A stretch of DNA of 64,000 nucleotides from contig CP136064.1 in the NCBI GenBank assembly GCA_032622095.1, positions 51,342,073 through 51,406,072 on the forward strand. The letters are read 5' to 3'. The stretch is from Siphonodentalium dalli. Taxonomy: Eukaryota > Mollusca > Scaphopoda > Gadilida > Siphonodentaliidae. The notes beneath the pieces were generated by a model that was not told the DNA's origin, ran no database searches, and saw nothing but the letters and a program-made list of their open reading frames with translations. This document shows, piece by piece, positions 37,813-49,992 of the stretch; the stretch's first letter is position 1, and the number at the start of each line of letters is the position of its first letter. The position numbers were made by a program, and so were the translations under genes.

Positions 37813-40800
37813 GGGACTATCATTTCAATGGAACATTAAGCATATTTTGGCAGTATCATTTCGTCGTTTGACACCATACCCGAATATAACCACCAATTTA
37901 AAACTAATTTCAACAGGAAAACATGTAATTAATGATAAATGGATAGCCATACAATGAAAACACATACAATTTTTCTAATCCGGTTATCGTTTGCTCACTC
38001 ATGCCCCGAGAAATATTAAATTGTAATGTGAAACGATAGTCGTGTCTGTTTTGTTTTTGTAACTTTGCATGATGGACAGGCAAGCGATTTGCTAAGAAAG
38101 CCTTATTTGCTCAATTAATTTGCGGCGATATTGGATTTTGTTTACTTATGAACGCGTGTGCCCCCGAGGTACAAAATCGCTACCTGTTCTGATGCACAAA
38201 ACGTGAGAATGCCCTTCACTCGACCCTTAATTCGTACCCACAATGCAGCTCTCGAAAATTTGCTACATTCTTCCAATTCCTGATGTTTATAAATATTAAA
38301 TCAGGCTGTTACTATCGTGTTAGTAACCATGTTTATATTGCCACAGTAATCAACAAGTTACTTCGAATTGGGTTCATGTGAAATAACATAAATGTCCGTA
38401 AAATCATCAACAATTAAGTACATGAAATAAAAGGCCGCTGTGAGCCACACATCGCCCGTATACGGTGAACTTATTTGACCGGTAGCTTTTCAGAAGTGCT
38501 AAATTTTATTCTGAGAACTATCTTAAGATCAAACTTGCTTCCAACTGTTTATATTGTTAACATATTTGAGACCAGAATAATAATTGGCATAACTCCATCA
38601 GAAATGGTTGGACCGAACCCAAATTGGAACTTCACCTTTATGTTCATGTGATTAATCCACATACATGTACTAAGTTTGAAAGCTATCGGATAATCATAAC
38701 TTGAGTTATCAACCATACAACAAAATAATCAGCAAATTATAAATCGAAAAGGAGCATAACTCATTCAGAAATGGTCAGACCGGACCTAAATTCGAACTTG
38801 ATCGGGAATTTCTCATACGAAGCTCTCATACCAACTTTCCTCATCTTCTGTCGAAATTATCACCCGGACAACAAACGTTTCGGACGGCCACACATACGGA
38901 CGGACACCGTTCATTTTATAGTTTCTCAAAAAGTTCGCGGGCCAGAAACTGATTGACTTTGTCTGATTTCATTACTAATAACTCTCCAATAATGAAATTT
39001 CGTATGTCAATACCATTGTTATGTAAAACCTTATGTACTTTACAGTGGAGCTACCGATACAAGTCCAATTAGTTAATTAAAACTTGACGGTAAACATTGG
39101 AAAAGTACGGAAGCATGGGGCTACCACTAATGACATAAATATTTCCACGAATATACGCCAAATCGGTGAATATAGGAACAGATGCAATCGGCAGAATCGC
39201 CTTAAGTTAACGGATTATTCACCATGGACGATGAATTTATAGCGGGTGTGGATTTCGCTCAAATAAAGTGCGTTGTATTGTGGACATCAAGACACCTTTT
39301 CCATACACCACACACACACCACCCCGATCCAAATTCGCCGCCTTCCAGAGGGGTGCAAATAGGGGACTCAAGACACCATAAACATACACAGCACACATGC
39401 AAATAGGGGACCCATGCCATTTATCGCCCCTTGACCAAATTAGGTTAAACAAGCAGTCGCCGACGTCGGTACCCCCAGCCTAGGTTGGGGATGGACATTT
39501 TCGAAATATGCTAAACAATAACTGAAATCAGTTAATATTGTTTCAGATTGGTTAATATAGTTTGCGAACTCGTTTCAGACACTCCTTTTGTGAACTCACA
39601 TACGAAAACACTATAAAATCCGTTTATAATTGTTCGAAATAACCCCCGGACAACTTTTCGGGACGGACGAACAAACCAATTCCTATATCCCCCCGCCGAA
39701 AAATGTTCGGGCCGGGGATAACAAAGGGTGTGGTATGGTGCCCACTTACATCCTAAACATATAGGACCACCTACGACACCCTTTGTTTGACTTAAATCTT
39801 GAAATGATCTACCAATAATGAAGCTTAGAAGTTCACGCAAAATCACACTCAGAAATAATTATACATTTTACTGGACCTTATATATAACAACCTTTAGGGG
39901 AAAAAACATCACTGAAAAGTCATGTGCTTATATATATACTGTCGTTCTTCTTTTCTACCAGCTGTACAATAAAACACTATATATTAATTGATATACAGCG
40001 CAATTTCTGTATTGCCATGTTCACTATATCTTATGAGAAATGTAATTTTTGTGGAAATAAACAATGTTTAACCCAAATTATAGGAGGTGAGGACCCCTAT
40101 TCCAATACTGCCTACAGTCACGTCTAAGCATTCGCATCGCAACAGGGAGCCATGTTTTCGTATAACTTATTGTCAAAAGTATGCTTACAGTGAACACACA
40201 ACACAATCGTTTTTTTCTTTGTATTTTGTAAGTGCCTCTCGGAAATATGCGTGAGGAAAATCATATTGTCGGTTGCTCTTTGATCCCAGCTAATTTATGT
40301 TGTCAAATTATTTATACAGTGACCGTTTGCTAAATCGACTTTTATTTAAGACTAACACTACTTCTTTCATAACGTGAACCGTGAAATTTGCTTAAATTGG
40401 TATATTAATATGCTTTATTATCCGAACTCTAACCTATATAACGTTTACGATATTTTCATGATGTGTAATTATTCCACAGAATGTGAGGAAACTATTCGAT
40501 TAGATCAATCGATATACATGGTGTGTAAATTTAATACAGCTAGAACCGGACTTGTTTTTAGTTAAATGTTAAATGTTATAACATCATCAAATTCGAATGA
40601 ACGTAATAATAGTCAAACGTGATCCATTGTCAGAAATCTTGAACTTTGTCCCGGTTTCGGAAGTAAATAGGTGTATTTAAAATACTCAATAATAACCGTG
40701 GCAAATCCGGGACAAATATAGTCCCAGGGCAAATGTACCAACTTATTTTTCGGCGGGTGGTCGAGGAAATGGAATGACTAGATCTATTGTACGAGTTTTG

Positions 40801-41308
40801 GAGTTACGAAAAATATCGAAAACAAATCTTCGGGGAGCCTTTTTCTTGTCTCCTTTGTAGGTGGTAAAATGCCACTATCGAATTTCTACATACCGATACA
40901 AGACTGTCAACAAAGGTTTCTATTGATGTAAATGTTACTGTAACTGGAGACTATGTGCGTGAGGTGTACAGGTCCCGGGGCTACCTACACGAGTGTCGAG
41001 GCGGGTGTCAACTAAACGACATTAATTTATAACTAATTTGCACGAGGTCACGAAATGGATGTCTAACAGGAGTTTAGCCAATGAGCCTGTTGGCAACGAA
41101 ATTACAAATAGCATTGGTCCTATTGGAATATGATATCTTCTATTCTGCGTTTGACAGACCGAGAAGAAAAGGATTGAACGCATATTGAATTGTTAAAATG
41201 ATGATGGATTTTGGTGTCAACCCATTGCTTTAATGCAGAAAATAGTGTACACCCATTTAGTTCTAATCTTATACAATGCTGTTGTCCGTGTTTCGTGTGT
41301 ATGGAGGT

Positions 41309-41310
<2 letters not shown>
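37813..41310. other. Mostly unassigned DNA
   Basis: Apart from two tandem monomers at 38585-38900, no gene is recognised. The 104-codon minus frame at 39532-39846 has no motif. Confidence 0.4.
38585..38900. repeat. Two tandem monomers (~180 bp)
   Basis: CATAACTCCATCAGAAATGG at 38589 recurs as CATAACTCATTCAGAAATGG near 38755. Each is followed by a GACCGGACC-type and a CGAACTTGATC-type block. The final CGGACGGACAC resembles the end of the 165-bp monomers at 17785. Confidence 0.7.

Positions 41311-41360
<50 letters not shown>
41311..41360. repeat. (TA)n microsatellite
   Basis: 50 bp of alternating AT followed by GTATGTATGTGTATG. Confidence 0.97.
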
Positions 41361-41370
<10 letters not shown>

Positions 41371-41699
41371 GTATGTATACACATATGTATATTACTTTTG
41401 AATACACTTAAAAGTGCTTCCGAAATTTCAATTTTTTATGTGTTATCTCACAAATGGACCAACCCCCCCCCAGTACTGTCAGTACTGTCTTCCAGGGCGC
41501 TACAAAAAAACCTAAACCGAGTACATGACTGTCTACTATTACTTTTTTCTAACCTCCGAACATACACCGATAGATTATATTAGCACTCGTTAATCGTGCC
41601 AAATATTCATAATGTAGCCACATTGTTTTAAACACAAATCACCACAACCTCTGGAAGGCAATACAAATTATATATCTCAAAACTGATCATCCTGTAAAT

Positions 41700-41825
41700 A
41701 CGTTTATACCTTCATCTTGATCACATGTATTTTATTATTGCACCAGAAGAGGGACTTCAAAAGTTGTAAAAACTTGTGCCCCAATCCCTTTTGTATATTA
41801 TGCAAATAAAATATGTTTCAAGTCA
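41700..41825 (+). mobile_element. Solo 3' end of a LINE A-family copy
   Basis: Plus-strand AGAAGAGGGACTTC, then CCCCAATCCCTTTTG and CAAATAAAATATGTTTCAAG match the LINE A 3' UTR (CCCAATCCCTTTG, CAATAAAATATGTTTAAAG on the minus strand near 47040-47110). No coding sequence precedes it, so it is a very short truncated insertion. Confidence 0.65.
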
Positions 41826-42651
41826 AGAATAAATATTATAAGCAGACCAGAGATATGCAAACACGATACAAGTGGACACAGTTGTATGAATATTCAGCTA
41901 ACAAAGTTATGTAAACTTGTCTTTTGGATAAAATATTCGTTTATTATATTTTCACCATCTTTTTACATCAAAATATAAATCACAAGCACTCCCAGAAGAC
42001 CGAATATGTTATCCTACTCTCAAGGTGTTATCCCACTCCCAGCACTGCGTAATGACGTCAACTTTTGCGTCATTTGGTATCCTTGCGCGTTATTTTAACA
42101 TAAACGTTGGTCATGGTGTGGCTTTAAGAACGTAATTAGGTCAATAACCGTGTGTTTCATTGTGGTGTGGGTTGTAACACACTGGTATAGAAAATATAAT
42201 ATACAAAACAGTCCACTGTTCTGAGAATATCGTACGGGTTTTCTCCCCGCACGCTACTCGGAACAATTTTTTTTTTTTTTATTCTCTAACCAAAATATAT
42301 TGAGAAATAGAAGATATATCCACAATATTGAGAATGTGTCATATGTCTATGTACCCCACGATGTTGCCGGGTATAACGATTTTGTCCCACAACAACAGTG
42401 TCGTTTTATAGGTTCCCACATTAATTCACCCCAATAAGAATAAGTCAGTAGTCGACCAATGGACCTCAATGTTTCATACGTGAGTGGTCTTATATATATA
42501 TACCCCCGATGTTTCGCACACGTTCTCTTACCCCCTCCCTACATGTAACGGGCGTCCCCCACACTGTAACGGGTGACGGGGACATGATGTTGATTTTAAC
42601 GTGGCCGTGTAGCCCAGCACATTGCTAGTTACAACCGGATGTGGGGGACAC
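41826..42651. other. Unassigned DNA with a CRE-like palindrome
   Basis: TGACGTCA at 42053-42060 is a single perfect CRE-type octamer, without neighbouring gene start. No other feature. Confidence 0.4.
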
Positions 42652-43348
42652 CGCAGTGTTTACCGCCGTTTTGGAGAAGCTCCGATCACCCCTTCTCCAC
42701 TCCCATTCACCAAAACGACCGTCCTTGGCACTGTGGGTTTAATCGCGTTGATAGTTAAAGGGCGTTCGCATCCACAGTGTCGTTGATAAAGAGCGTATGC
42801 CTGTAGTGTGATTCTTATGTCTGGGGCCAGACGTGAGTGTGTATGTATCAATACATCGGCGTGTTGTGTGATTATTATGTCTGTCTTCGTACTTAGGGGT
42901 TCCAAGGAACGGGGGAGATTTTCATCGGGTAAGTTTTTCCGCCCGAGGTGATCTTCACCTTGAAACGGGTACCCACAAACGTACCTCTTTTAGGGACGAG
43001 TACCATCACGGGACGGGTACCATCATTTCTCTTGATTAAAAAGGCACAATTAACTCAAATAAAATTAAAAAATTAACGGATTTCGACGAAATTTGATACA
43101 TAGGGATACTTTTGTCGGGGGAGTGTTTTCGACGGGTCAAATCGTGACCCCGAACTGACCTTGACCTTCAAAATGGTCAATTCAAGGTCAAATCGGGTAA
43201 AACGGACGGATTTCGACGAAATTTTAACATAGGGACACTTTTGTCCGGGGAGTGTTTTGGACGGGTCAAATCGTTACCCCGACCTGACATTGACCTTCAA
43301 AATGGTCAATTCAAGGTCAAAGCCCGGACGAAGTCGGGTCACCTGCTA

Positions 43349-43349
<1 letters not shown>
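42652..43349 (+). mobile_element. Helitron-like element, unit 11, 5'-truncated
   Basis: It starts inside the element (AGTGTTTACCGCCGTTTTGG) without the TC terminus. It has the GTACCC module near 42940-42975 and several GGTCAAATCGGGTAAAAC units, and ends with the canonical hairpin and CTAG at 43346-43349, followed by T of a TA run. Confidence 0.7.

Positions 43350-43383
<34 letters not shown>
43350..43383. repeat. (TA)n microsatellite between two Helitron-like units
   Basis: A 34-bp TA run separates the CTAG end of one unit from the TC start of the next, supplying the A/T target context. Confidence 0.95.
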
Positions 43384-43386
<3 letters not shown>

Positions 43387-44451
43387 ATTATATATTTTGG
43401 AAGATCTGTCTGTGTGTGGTCTGTGTGTGGTCTGTATGTGTTTTCGCGATGAACTCGAAAACGGCCGACCCGATTTTGATGAAACTTGGTATGTGGGGGT
43501 ATTTTCGGCCGGGGGGTGGCATAGGCATATTGATTTTCAGATCCGAGGTCAACTTTTCACGTGCCGAGGTCAAATCTGTTTTTACGCTGTGTTACGGGAC
43601 TTTCATTTTAGTTCGGTGCTTACAAATCGATTCGAAACAGCGCGAATAATTAAATGCCAGTCATAATAATGACACTGTGAGAATCTTTCGTGTTTCCTCT
43701 TTCCAACGATATATAATGCGTATGTATCCGTTTTAGTTATCTGCCTCAATTATCAAGAAGAAGTGGTACTATCTTCCATCAGGATAAAAACAATGCGTAA
43801 CTTCTATGACGTCGTTAGAGTTCATAACGTTAGATCACGTTAACGCTTAACCGGCCGATGCATTTGACTGTTTCAGACGTCTTGGCGATATCTCGGGCAC
43901 CGATGGTAATTTATCTTTACGTTGAAACTTGATAATTAATGAGCGTGTGTATATGAGGCGCGTTTATATACTTGAGTGGAAATCAAATTGGGTAAAAAGG
44001 TCAAATCGGGTAAAACCGGATGGATTTCGACGGGTACTTTTGTTCGGGCAGTGTTTTGGACGGGTCAAATCGTGACCCCACTTGACCTTGGCTGAGGCGC
44101 GTTTATATACTTGAGTGGAAATCAAATCGGGTTAAACTGGCGGATTTTTACGGACGAAATTTGATGCATAGGGTATCTCGGTATCCGCTGGGCCGATTTC
44201 CCGGTATCCGCTGGGCCGATTTCCACCATTTTTGGGGTGTTGGTGTTTGACCCCACCTGACCTTGACCTTCAAAATGATCAACTCAAGGTCAAATCGGGT
44301 AAAACCGGATGGATTTCGACGGGTACTTTTGTCGGGTACTTTTGTTCAGGCACTATGTTTTGGACGGGTCAAATCGTGACCCCACTTGACCTTGACCTTC
44401 AAAATTGACAATTCAAGGTCAAAGCCCGGACGAAGTCGGGTCACCTTCTAG
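43384..44451 (+). mobile_element. Helitron-like element, unit 12 (long subtype)
   Basis: Starts TCTATTATATATTTTGG and ends CTAG at 44448-44451 after the hairpin. A unique ~450-bp core (43550-43995) is not made of the tandem units. The same core recurs inverted in the unit at 60551-61437, so this is a defined subtype. One 141-codon open frame crosses its start but has no coding character. Confidence 0.75.
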
Positions 44452-45185
44452 TTTATTATATATTTTGGAAGATCTCTGTGTGTGTGTGTGTCTGTAATCG
44501 ATGGACTCGAAAACGGCCGACCCGATTTCGATGAAACTTGGTATGTGGGGGTATTTTCGGCCCAGGAGTAACATAGGCATATTAATTTGCCCGTGCTACG
44601 TGACCTTGACCTTGAAATCGGGTCATTTAAAGGTCAAACGCCCGAATATCACGGGATTTCGATGAAACTTGGTTTGTGGGGGTACCTGCGCCCGGGGAGT
44701 GGCATAAACCTGTTAATTTGCCCGTGCGACGTGACCTTGACCTTGAAATTGGGTCATTTCAAGGTCAAACGCCCAAATATCACGGGATTTCGATGAAACT
44801 TGGTATGTGGGGGTACTTTCGTATGGGGAGTCTCATAAGCATATTCATTTGCCCGTGCGACGTGACCTTGACCTTGAAATCGGGTCAATTCAAGGTCAAA
44901 TCGCCAATTTTGATGGGATTTCAACGAAATGTTATACACAGGGTTACTTTTGTCCACTGCGTGTTTTGGACGGGTCAAATAGTGACCCCGATCTGACCTT
45001 GACCTTCAAAATGATCAAATTCAAGGTCAAATCGGGTAAAACCGGATGGATTTCGACGGGCACTTTGTCGGGTACTTTTGTTCGGGCAGTGTTTTGGACT
45101 GGTCAAATCGTGACCCCACTTGACCTTGACCTTCAAAATGGACAATTCAAGGTCAAAGCCCGGACGAAGTCGGGTCACCTTCTAG
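44452..45185 (+). mobile_element. Helitron-like element, unit 13
   Basis: Follows unit 12 directly (CTAG then TTTATTATATATTTTGG, TC mutated to TT). It holds at least three ~130-bp units of the CGTGCGACGTGACC...GATTTCGATGAAACTTGG type and the GACGGGTCAAAT type, ending in the hairpin and CTAG at 45185. Confidence 0.72.
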
Positions 45186-45881
45186 TATATATATATTTTG
45201 GAAGATCTGTTTGTGTGTAATCGATGAACTCGAAAACGGCTGACCCGATTTTGATGAAACTTGGTATGTGGGGGGTTTTTCGGCCGGGGGGTGACATAGG
45301 CCTATTAATTTGCCCGTGCGACGTGACCTTGAAATTACCCGGAATCACGGGATTTCGATGAAACTTGGTATGTGGGGATACATTCTGCCGGGGAGTGGCA
45401 TAAACCTATTAATTTGCCCGTGCGACGTGACCTTGACCTTGAAATCGGGTCATTTCAAGGTCAAACGCCCGAATATCACGGGATTTCGATGAAACTTGGT
45501 ATTTGTGGGTACTTTCGGCCGGGGAGTCTCATAAGCCTATTCATTTGCCCGTGTGACGTGACATTGACCTTGAAATCGGGTCAATTCAAGGTCAAATCGG
45601 GAATTTTGATGGGATTTCGACGAAATTTGATACGTGGGGTTACTTTTGTCCACTGAGTGTTTTGGGCGGGTTGGGTCGTGACCCCGACCTGACATTGACC
45701 TTCAAAATGATCAATTCAAGGTCAAATCGGGTAAATCCGGATGGATTTCGACGGGCACGTTTGTCGGGTACTTTTGTCCGGGCAGTGTTTTGGACTGGTC
45801 AAATCGTGACCCCACTTGACATTGACCTTCAACATGGACAATTCAAGGTAAAACCCCGGACGAAGTCGGGTCACCTTCTAG
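45186..45881 (+). mobile_element. Helitron-like element, unit 14
   Basis: Its 5' end is a decayed TATATATATATTTTGG directly after unit 13. The same unit order is shared with unit 13, and the end is hairpin CCCCGGACGAAGTCGGG plus CTAG at 45881 followed by T. Confidence 0.72.
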
Positions 45882-46027
45882 TATATATAGTAGTGTCTTC
45901 GTGGCGGGCATCGGATTAAATGTTACTGTTAGTTGCAAGAGTAATTATTCTTCAAGCGTTTGTACGATAGTTTAATTTTCTAACCACTACTTAGCATAAA
46001 CTACCTTACTCGTGCATGGTCTCGTAT

Positions 46028-46536
46028 TTAAAGATACGGACGGCGTTGGCGGTGGGTATGCTGTTAAAATATTCACCTCCGTCAAAAACCGCCATAAACA
46101 GAAAGAATAGTAAAATACAGACAGACTTTGTTGTTACACGAATCAGAAATATGACACAAACAGTATGTTATTGACAATTTGTCCCTTTGTTATGTAAACA
46201 AAAGCAAAAAAACGTTACGTTACCTGGCTTTTGTTTAGATCCGGATATGGTAAACATAAAGAGCGTTATTTGTTACTGTTTTCCTGATATGGAAATAATA
46301 AAGAGCGTTTATATCGTCTGTGTGTGACTAACCAATAGAATTGCCCTGTGTTATGTAAACAGAAGCACAACTTATGTAACACGAGCAGGCTTTTGTTTAC
46401 GTACACCATCGTACGTCTTGACGACAATATACTATTTACGCGCTGATTATGTTTGGCATATGAACAAAACTATATATATTTTAATATTCCTTCTGTTGAT
46501 GGCGATTTGAACAAATATGAATATTTCTGCAACGAA

Positions 46537-46540
<4 letters not shown>
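46028..46540 (+). mobile_element. TTAA-ended MITE, copy 2, right end replaced by a CT tract
   Basis: Starts TTAAAGATACGGACGGC and follows copy 1 closely to GCAACGAACGCC at 46540. The expected GCCCGTGCCTTTAA end is absent and a CT microsatellite begins at the next base. Confidence 0.75.

Positions 46541-46587
<47 letters not shown>
46541..46587. repeat. (CT)n microsatellite
   Basis: 47 bp of alternating TC, starting at the broken right end of a MITE copy. Confidence 0.97.
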
Positions 46588-46590
<3 letters not shown>

Positions 46591-46689
46591 GTTTACATCT
46601 TCCCACTTCGCATCAATGATTTAACTAATTGAAGAAAATAATAAGCACCTGTGTTCACGAATAAATAATGAACAGCTATAGCATATATA

Positions 46690-46835
46690 TTTATAAATAG
46701 GGCTATAAGTTATCGGCCGCAATAAGTAGAAAGCTGCCCGCATTATAAGTAAAAAAAGTCGGCCAATAAGTGGAAAATACGGTCAATAAGTAAAAAAGTC
46801 GGTCAATAAGTAGAAAGGCGGCCAATAGGTCGATG
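46690..46835. repeat. Degenerate AATAAGTAGAAAG repeat
   Basis: The core AATAAGTAGAAA followed by GTCGGCC recurs about five to six times at 20-25-bp spacing. No coding potential. Confidence 0.75.
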
Positions 46836-47019
46836 GTAACGTAAATGACGGCATACGATCGGCATACGATCGGCAAAGAATATTGGGTCGACGGAAGAAA
46901 GATTGCAGTTGATTTCGGATGAATTGCGGACAGTCACTGTTTTTGGCAGTAAATATACATGTATACGTTGATGAACTACATCTATGCGTACCAATATCAT
47001 CCCCAGTGGACACAGACCT

Positions 47020-47344
47020 TTTTTTTTTACTTTAAACATATTTTATTGTGAATTATTTAATTTACAAAGGGATTGGGTTACAAGTTACAGAAACTTACAG
47101 GAGACCCCTCTCCCGATACACAGATGAAATTACAGTATTTGTTTACAAGATGACAGAGTATTTACAATTGTGGTGTAATACATAACTGAAAATAAAGAAG
47201 ATAAAAGTTATAATGGTAAGAGTGTGGACTGAGTGTGTTAATTGTCAACCGTCTCTCTGGATACATATGAAATGAGGACGGGCCAGGACGTCTACTCGTT
47301 ATACTTATGTTGCTGTATATATCTGAAGGTATATTTTCGGGCGA
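47020..47344 (-). other. LINE A 3' UTR and A-rich tail
   Basis: On the minus strand it contains TAACCCAATCCCTTTG, a CAATAAAATATGTTTA polyadenylation region and an A-rich end near 47020. A near match without coding sequence stands alone at 41700-41825. Confidence 0.75.
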
Positions 47345-47801
47345 TTAATCCTGATTAAAGCGTGTTGTCGCAGCCATGTATGACTGAACAATGAGAAATA
47401 ATTTTGTGTTTCTTTGAAAGGTTTCATCAGGAATTCCACATAGCACTGAGTTGGTTCCAATTTGATATTCGGAAATTATGTTTCTCCAGTTTACAGTAAA
47501 GTACATGTCTCTGTTCGTCATATAATGGACAGAAAAGAAAGAAGTGCATGCTACTGTCGTATGCGTATCCACACCGACAATTTGGACTGTCGGCAATATA
47601 GTTTTCGTGCATGTCTAGTCGAAGATCGCTACATGAGTTACGTATCCTACTGTATCCTACAGTGTAGAATATTACTTTTCCGGTTTCCTGATTCAAAGTA
47701 TTTGGGTGGTGTCGTGCCTGGGTTGACAATATTCAAGTTTTCTTTGAAATCTTGCAGATATTCAGCTGCAGTTACATACTTAGGGAGTTTGTTCCACTCG
47801 G
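47345..47801 (-). pseudogene. LINE A: C-terminal zinc-finger-like domain
   Basis: The frame 47729-47427 has RIRNSCSDLRLDMHENYI, then CRCGYAYDSSMHFFL and CPLYDEQRHVL. This C-x-C...H...C arrangement matches the zf-RVT-type C-terminus of many LINEs, thought to bind the element RNA or target DNA. The last part continues in a shifted frame to about 47345. Confidence 0.75.
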
Positions 47802-48523
47802 TCACGGTCCAAGGAAGGAAGGATTTTTTTTATAGTGTTCTGTAGAACAATAATACGAGTAGAACCTATCCGGGCATCGCATGGCATATCTTGACACCTG
47901 GTATGAACGTGCCGGCAGTAAACCAGTAAGGTAATCTGGAGCTTTATTATTTATAATTTTGAATAGTGTTTGTAATTTATGTTTCTCTCTGCGATTTTTT
48001 AGTGTGGGCCAGCCTGCTTCACACAGGACGGAACTATTTGAGCATGAACGTGTGAGACCAGTTACAATTATGGCGGCATCGATGTGAATTCGGTCCAGTT
48101 TCTTCAGAAGATAATCAGGGGCGTTTCCCATATGACATCAGTGTAATCTAATATTGGTAGAATATAGGCCTTGTATAGTTTATCAAATGTTCTTCTGTCA
48201 AGATTATATTTATATTTTCTGAGGATTGGCAGCCGAGGAGTAACTCTTGTGGCGATAGACTTGATGTGCATGTTCCAGTTTAAGTTGCTTTGAATTTCAA
48301 GACCGAGATGTTTATGCGACTCAATGAGTTCCACTTGTGTTTGTTGAAAAAGGACATTTAAGGGCACATTGTTGGGGGTCAGAGAGAACAATATTGCTTT
48401 TGTTTTAGTCGGATTGAAATTTACAAGCCATTTACGCGCCCACTCGTCAATCTTAATTAGGTCTTCATTTATATTTCTTTCTAACAAATCAATATCATAG
48501 TGCATCGCCGTGAAACAAGTACC
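47802..48523 (-). pseudogene. LINE A: reverse transcriptase, C-terminal half (palm end and thumb)
   Basis: The frame resumes at 48523 with GTCFTAMHYDIDLLE, followed by WARKWLVNFNPTKTK, SHKHLGLEIQSNLNW and LPILDYTDVIWE. These are the segments normally found just after YADD in this LINE group. A frameshift near 48120 leads into KLDRIHIDAAIIVTGL and WPTLKNRREKHKLQTLF, the usual post-RT segment. Residues join across the insertion without obvious loss. Confidence 0.85.
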
Positions 48524-48540
48524 ATGAATGAATGAATAGT

Positions 48541-48864
48541 TTATTACTCCGTCCATTACTTATGGAACTGGAGGATACCACATATATAATGAATTACATT
48601 ATAAACAACAGCTACATGTAAATATTATAGATACTTAGTCGCCCAAACAAAAATGGTGAATATGGATTTGAAGTAATATTAATAGATTGTACAGATGGGT
48701 AACAGCCAAATGTTTCGTATCGATAGTTTTGTCGGATGAGGGAGGGAGTTTGTGGGTGTACATGTATGTACATACATGCATAAGTTCTCAAACTGATGCA
48801 ATATTTAAGATCTCTTTGGCAAATTTAGCCAAATGGACTAGCTCAGTCTTTTTCGTGGTGTTCA
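48541..48864 (-). other. LINE B 3' UTR
   Basis: Non-coding DNA between the LINE B stop and its (ATTC)n tail, with no separate gene. Confidence 0.65.
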
Positions 48865-49491
48865 TTAGTGCTGCCAATTTCGTGTGGCTTGGAAACGTTT
48901 GATAGTAGTTTTTTTTATATGAGTCCTGCGGGCAGAGTTTAATGCGCTACAAGTAAAAATGTAATGGTAGTCATCACCGGTCTCATCTGAGTCGCAGAGC
49001 GTGCATTGAGGTGAAGAAATATTTGAACTTTTCCACGAAGAGACCTCAACCGGTAAGCGGGAGTTTCTTGTTCTAAGTCGCGTCATGTTTACCCTGAGCT
49101 CTCCGGGTAATTCAGTTAAATATTTCTCCATGCCAAATGATTCCTTCAAGTTGCGATATATGACACATGTAGTCTTTGTTTGGAGTTCCATCGTCCATTC
49201 GACGAGGAACAGGTCCTTAAGGGTTTGTTCCACATATCTGGTTAGGTATTCTCCTTCTACTACAGCTTGGTAATTCCAAACATAAGCCAGCCCACATTTA
49301 TTTAGAACAGCTCGGATGCACAGCAGCCATGGGCTTCGGAATTCACCACGACAAAAGTTCAAGTAGAGAAGTCTATATACAACCGCGGACATTGATTTCG
49401 AGGTGGGATCAACAAGTTTGACCCAGAGCCGGACCATAGATATTTCCATTTTCATGGATAATGGATAATCTCCCGTCTCTCCATACACCAT
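48865..49491 (-). pseudogene. LINE B: C-terminal region with zinc-finger-like motif
   Basis: The 208-residue frame begins MVYGETGDYPLSMKMEISM, a block found after the thumb in this LINE type, and ends with CTLCDSDETGDDYHYIFTC. The C-x2-C...H...C spacing suggests a terminal zinc knuckle. It is the longest uninterrupted piece of LINE B, which suggests a younger insertion than LINE A. Confidence 0.8.
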
Positions 49492-49529
49492 GCAGTTTGG
49501 TGTCGAGGGTTTCGCTTTAAAAATATATT

Positions 49530-49992
49530 TTAGAAATATTTATCTAGCATTACAGTATTCTCATAGCCCAGTATATCAGACCCATATAAGAGGATTGGTA
49601 CTACCATTATCTCAAATAGCTCAAGTTGGCAATCGAATGTCAAATTATTCTCCCGTATTTTGCGGATTACCCCGTACATCGCACTTTCTGCCCGTTTTGT
49701 CAAATAACATCTAGCGTTATAAAAGGTGCCGGAGTAAAAAAATGGTATGCCTAAGTATTTGTATTCGTTGTCCATTTCTAGTTCAATGTCCCCAAACTTA
49801 AATTTGTATTTGGGTTGGTGTTGATGTGATTTCGCGAATATCACTATATATTTTTTTTTTCACATTGACAGTCAGCCTCCACTCTACACAGTAATCTGCA
49901 AAAATGTTCAGGGCATACTGCAAATCATCTGAAGACTCTGCCAACAGGACTGTATCATCTGCATATAGCAGGACTAAAATCTCATGAAAGTG
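49530..49992 (-). pseudogene. LINE B: reverse transcriptase YADD segment and thumb
   Basis: Frames stitched across a T-rich run at 49848-49860 give ILVLLYADDTVLLAES, then EWRLTVNVKK, then the frame from 49844 with KFGDIELEMDNEYKYLG and VPILLYGSDILGYEN. These are ordinary RT motif C, D and thumb features. The A/T homopolymer is the likely frameshift site. Confidence 0.85.

Noticed and set aside
37542-37823. Ser/Leu and Arg/Glu repeat proteins
   Set aside because: They are translations of a GA microsatellite.
42053-42060. CRE site TGACGTCA as a promoter
   Set aside because: A single octamer with no gene start nearby.
43241-45656. Many overlapping 60-140-codon open frames
   Set aside because: They follow Helitron-internal tandem units, appear equally in other frames and strands, and encode near-identical unit-repeat peptides.
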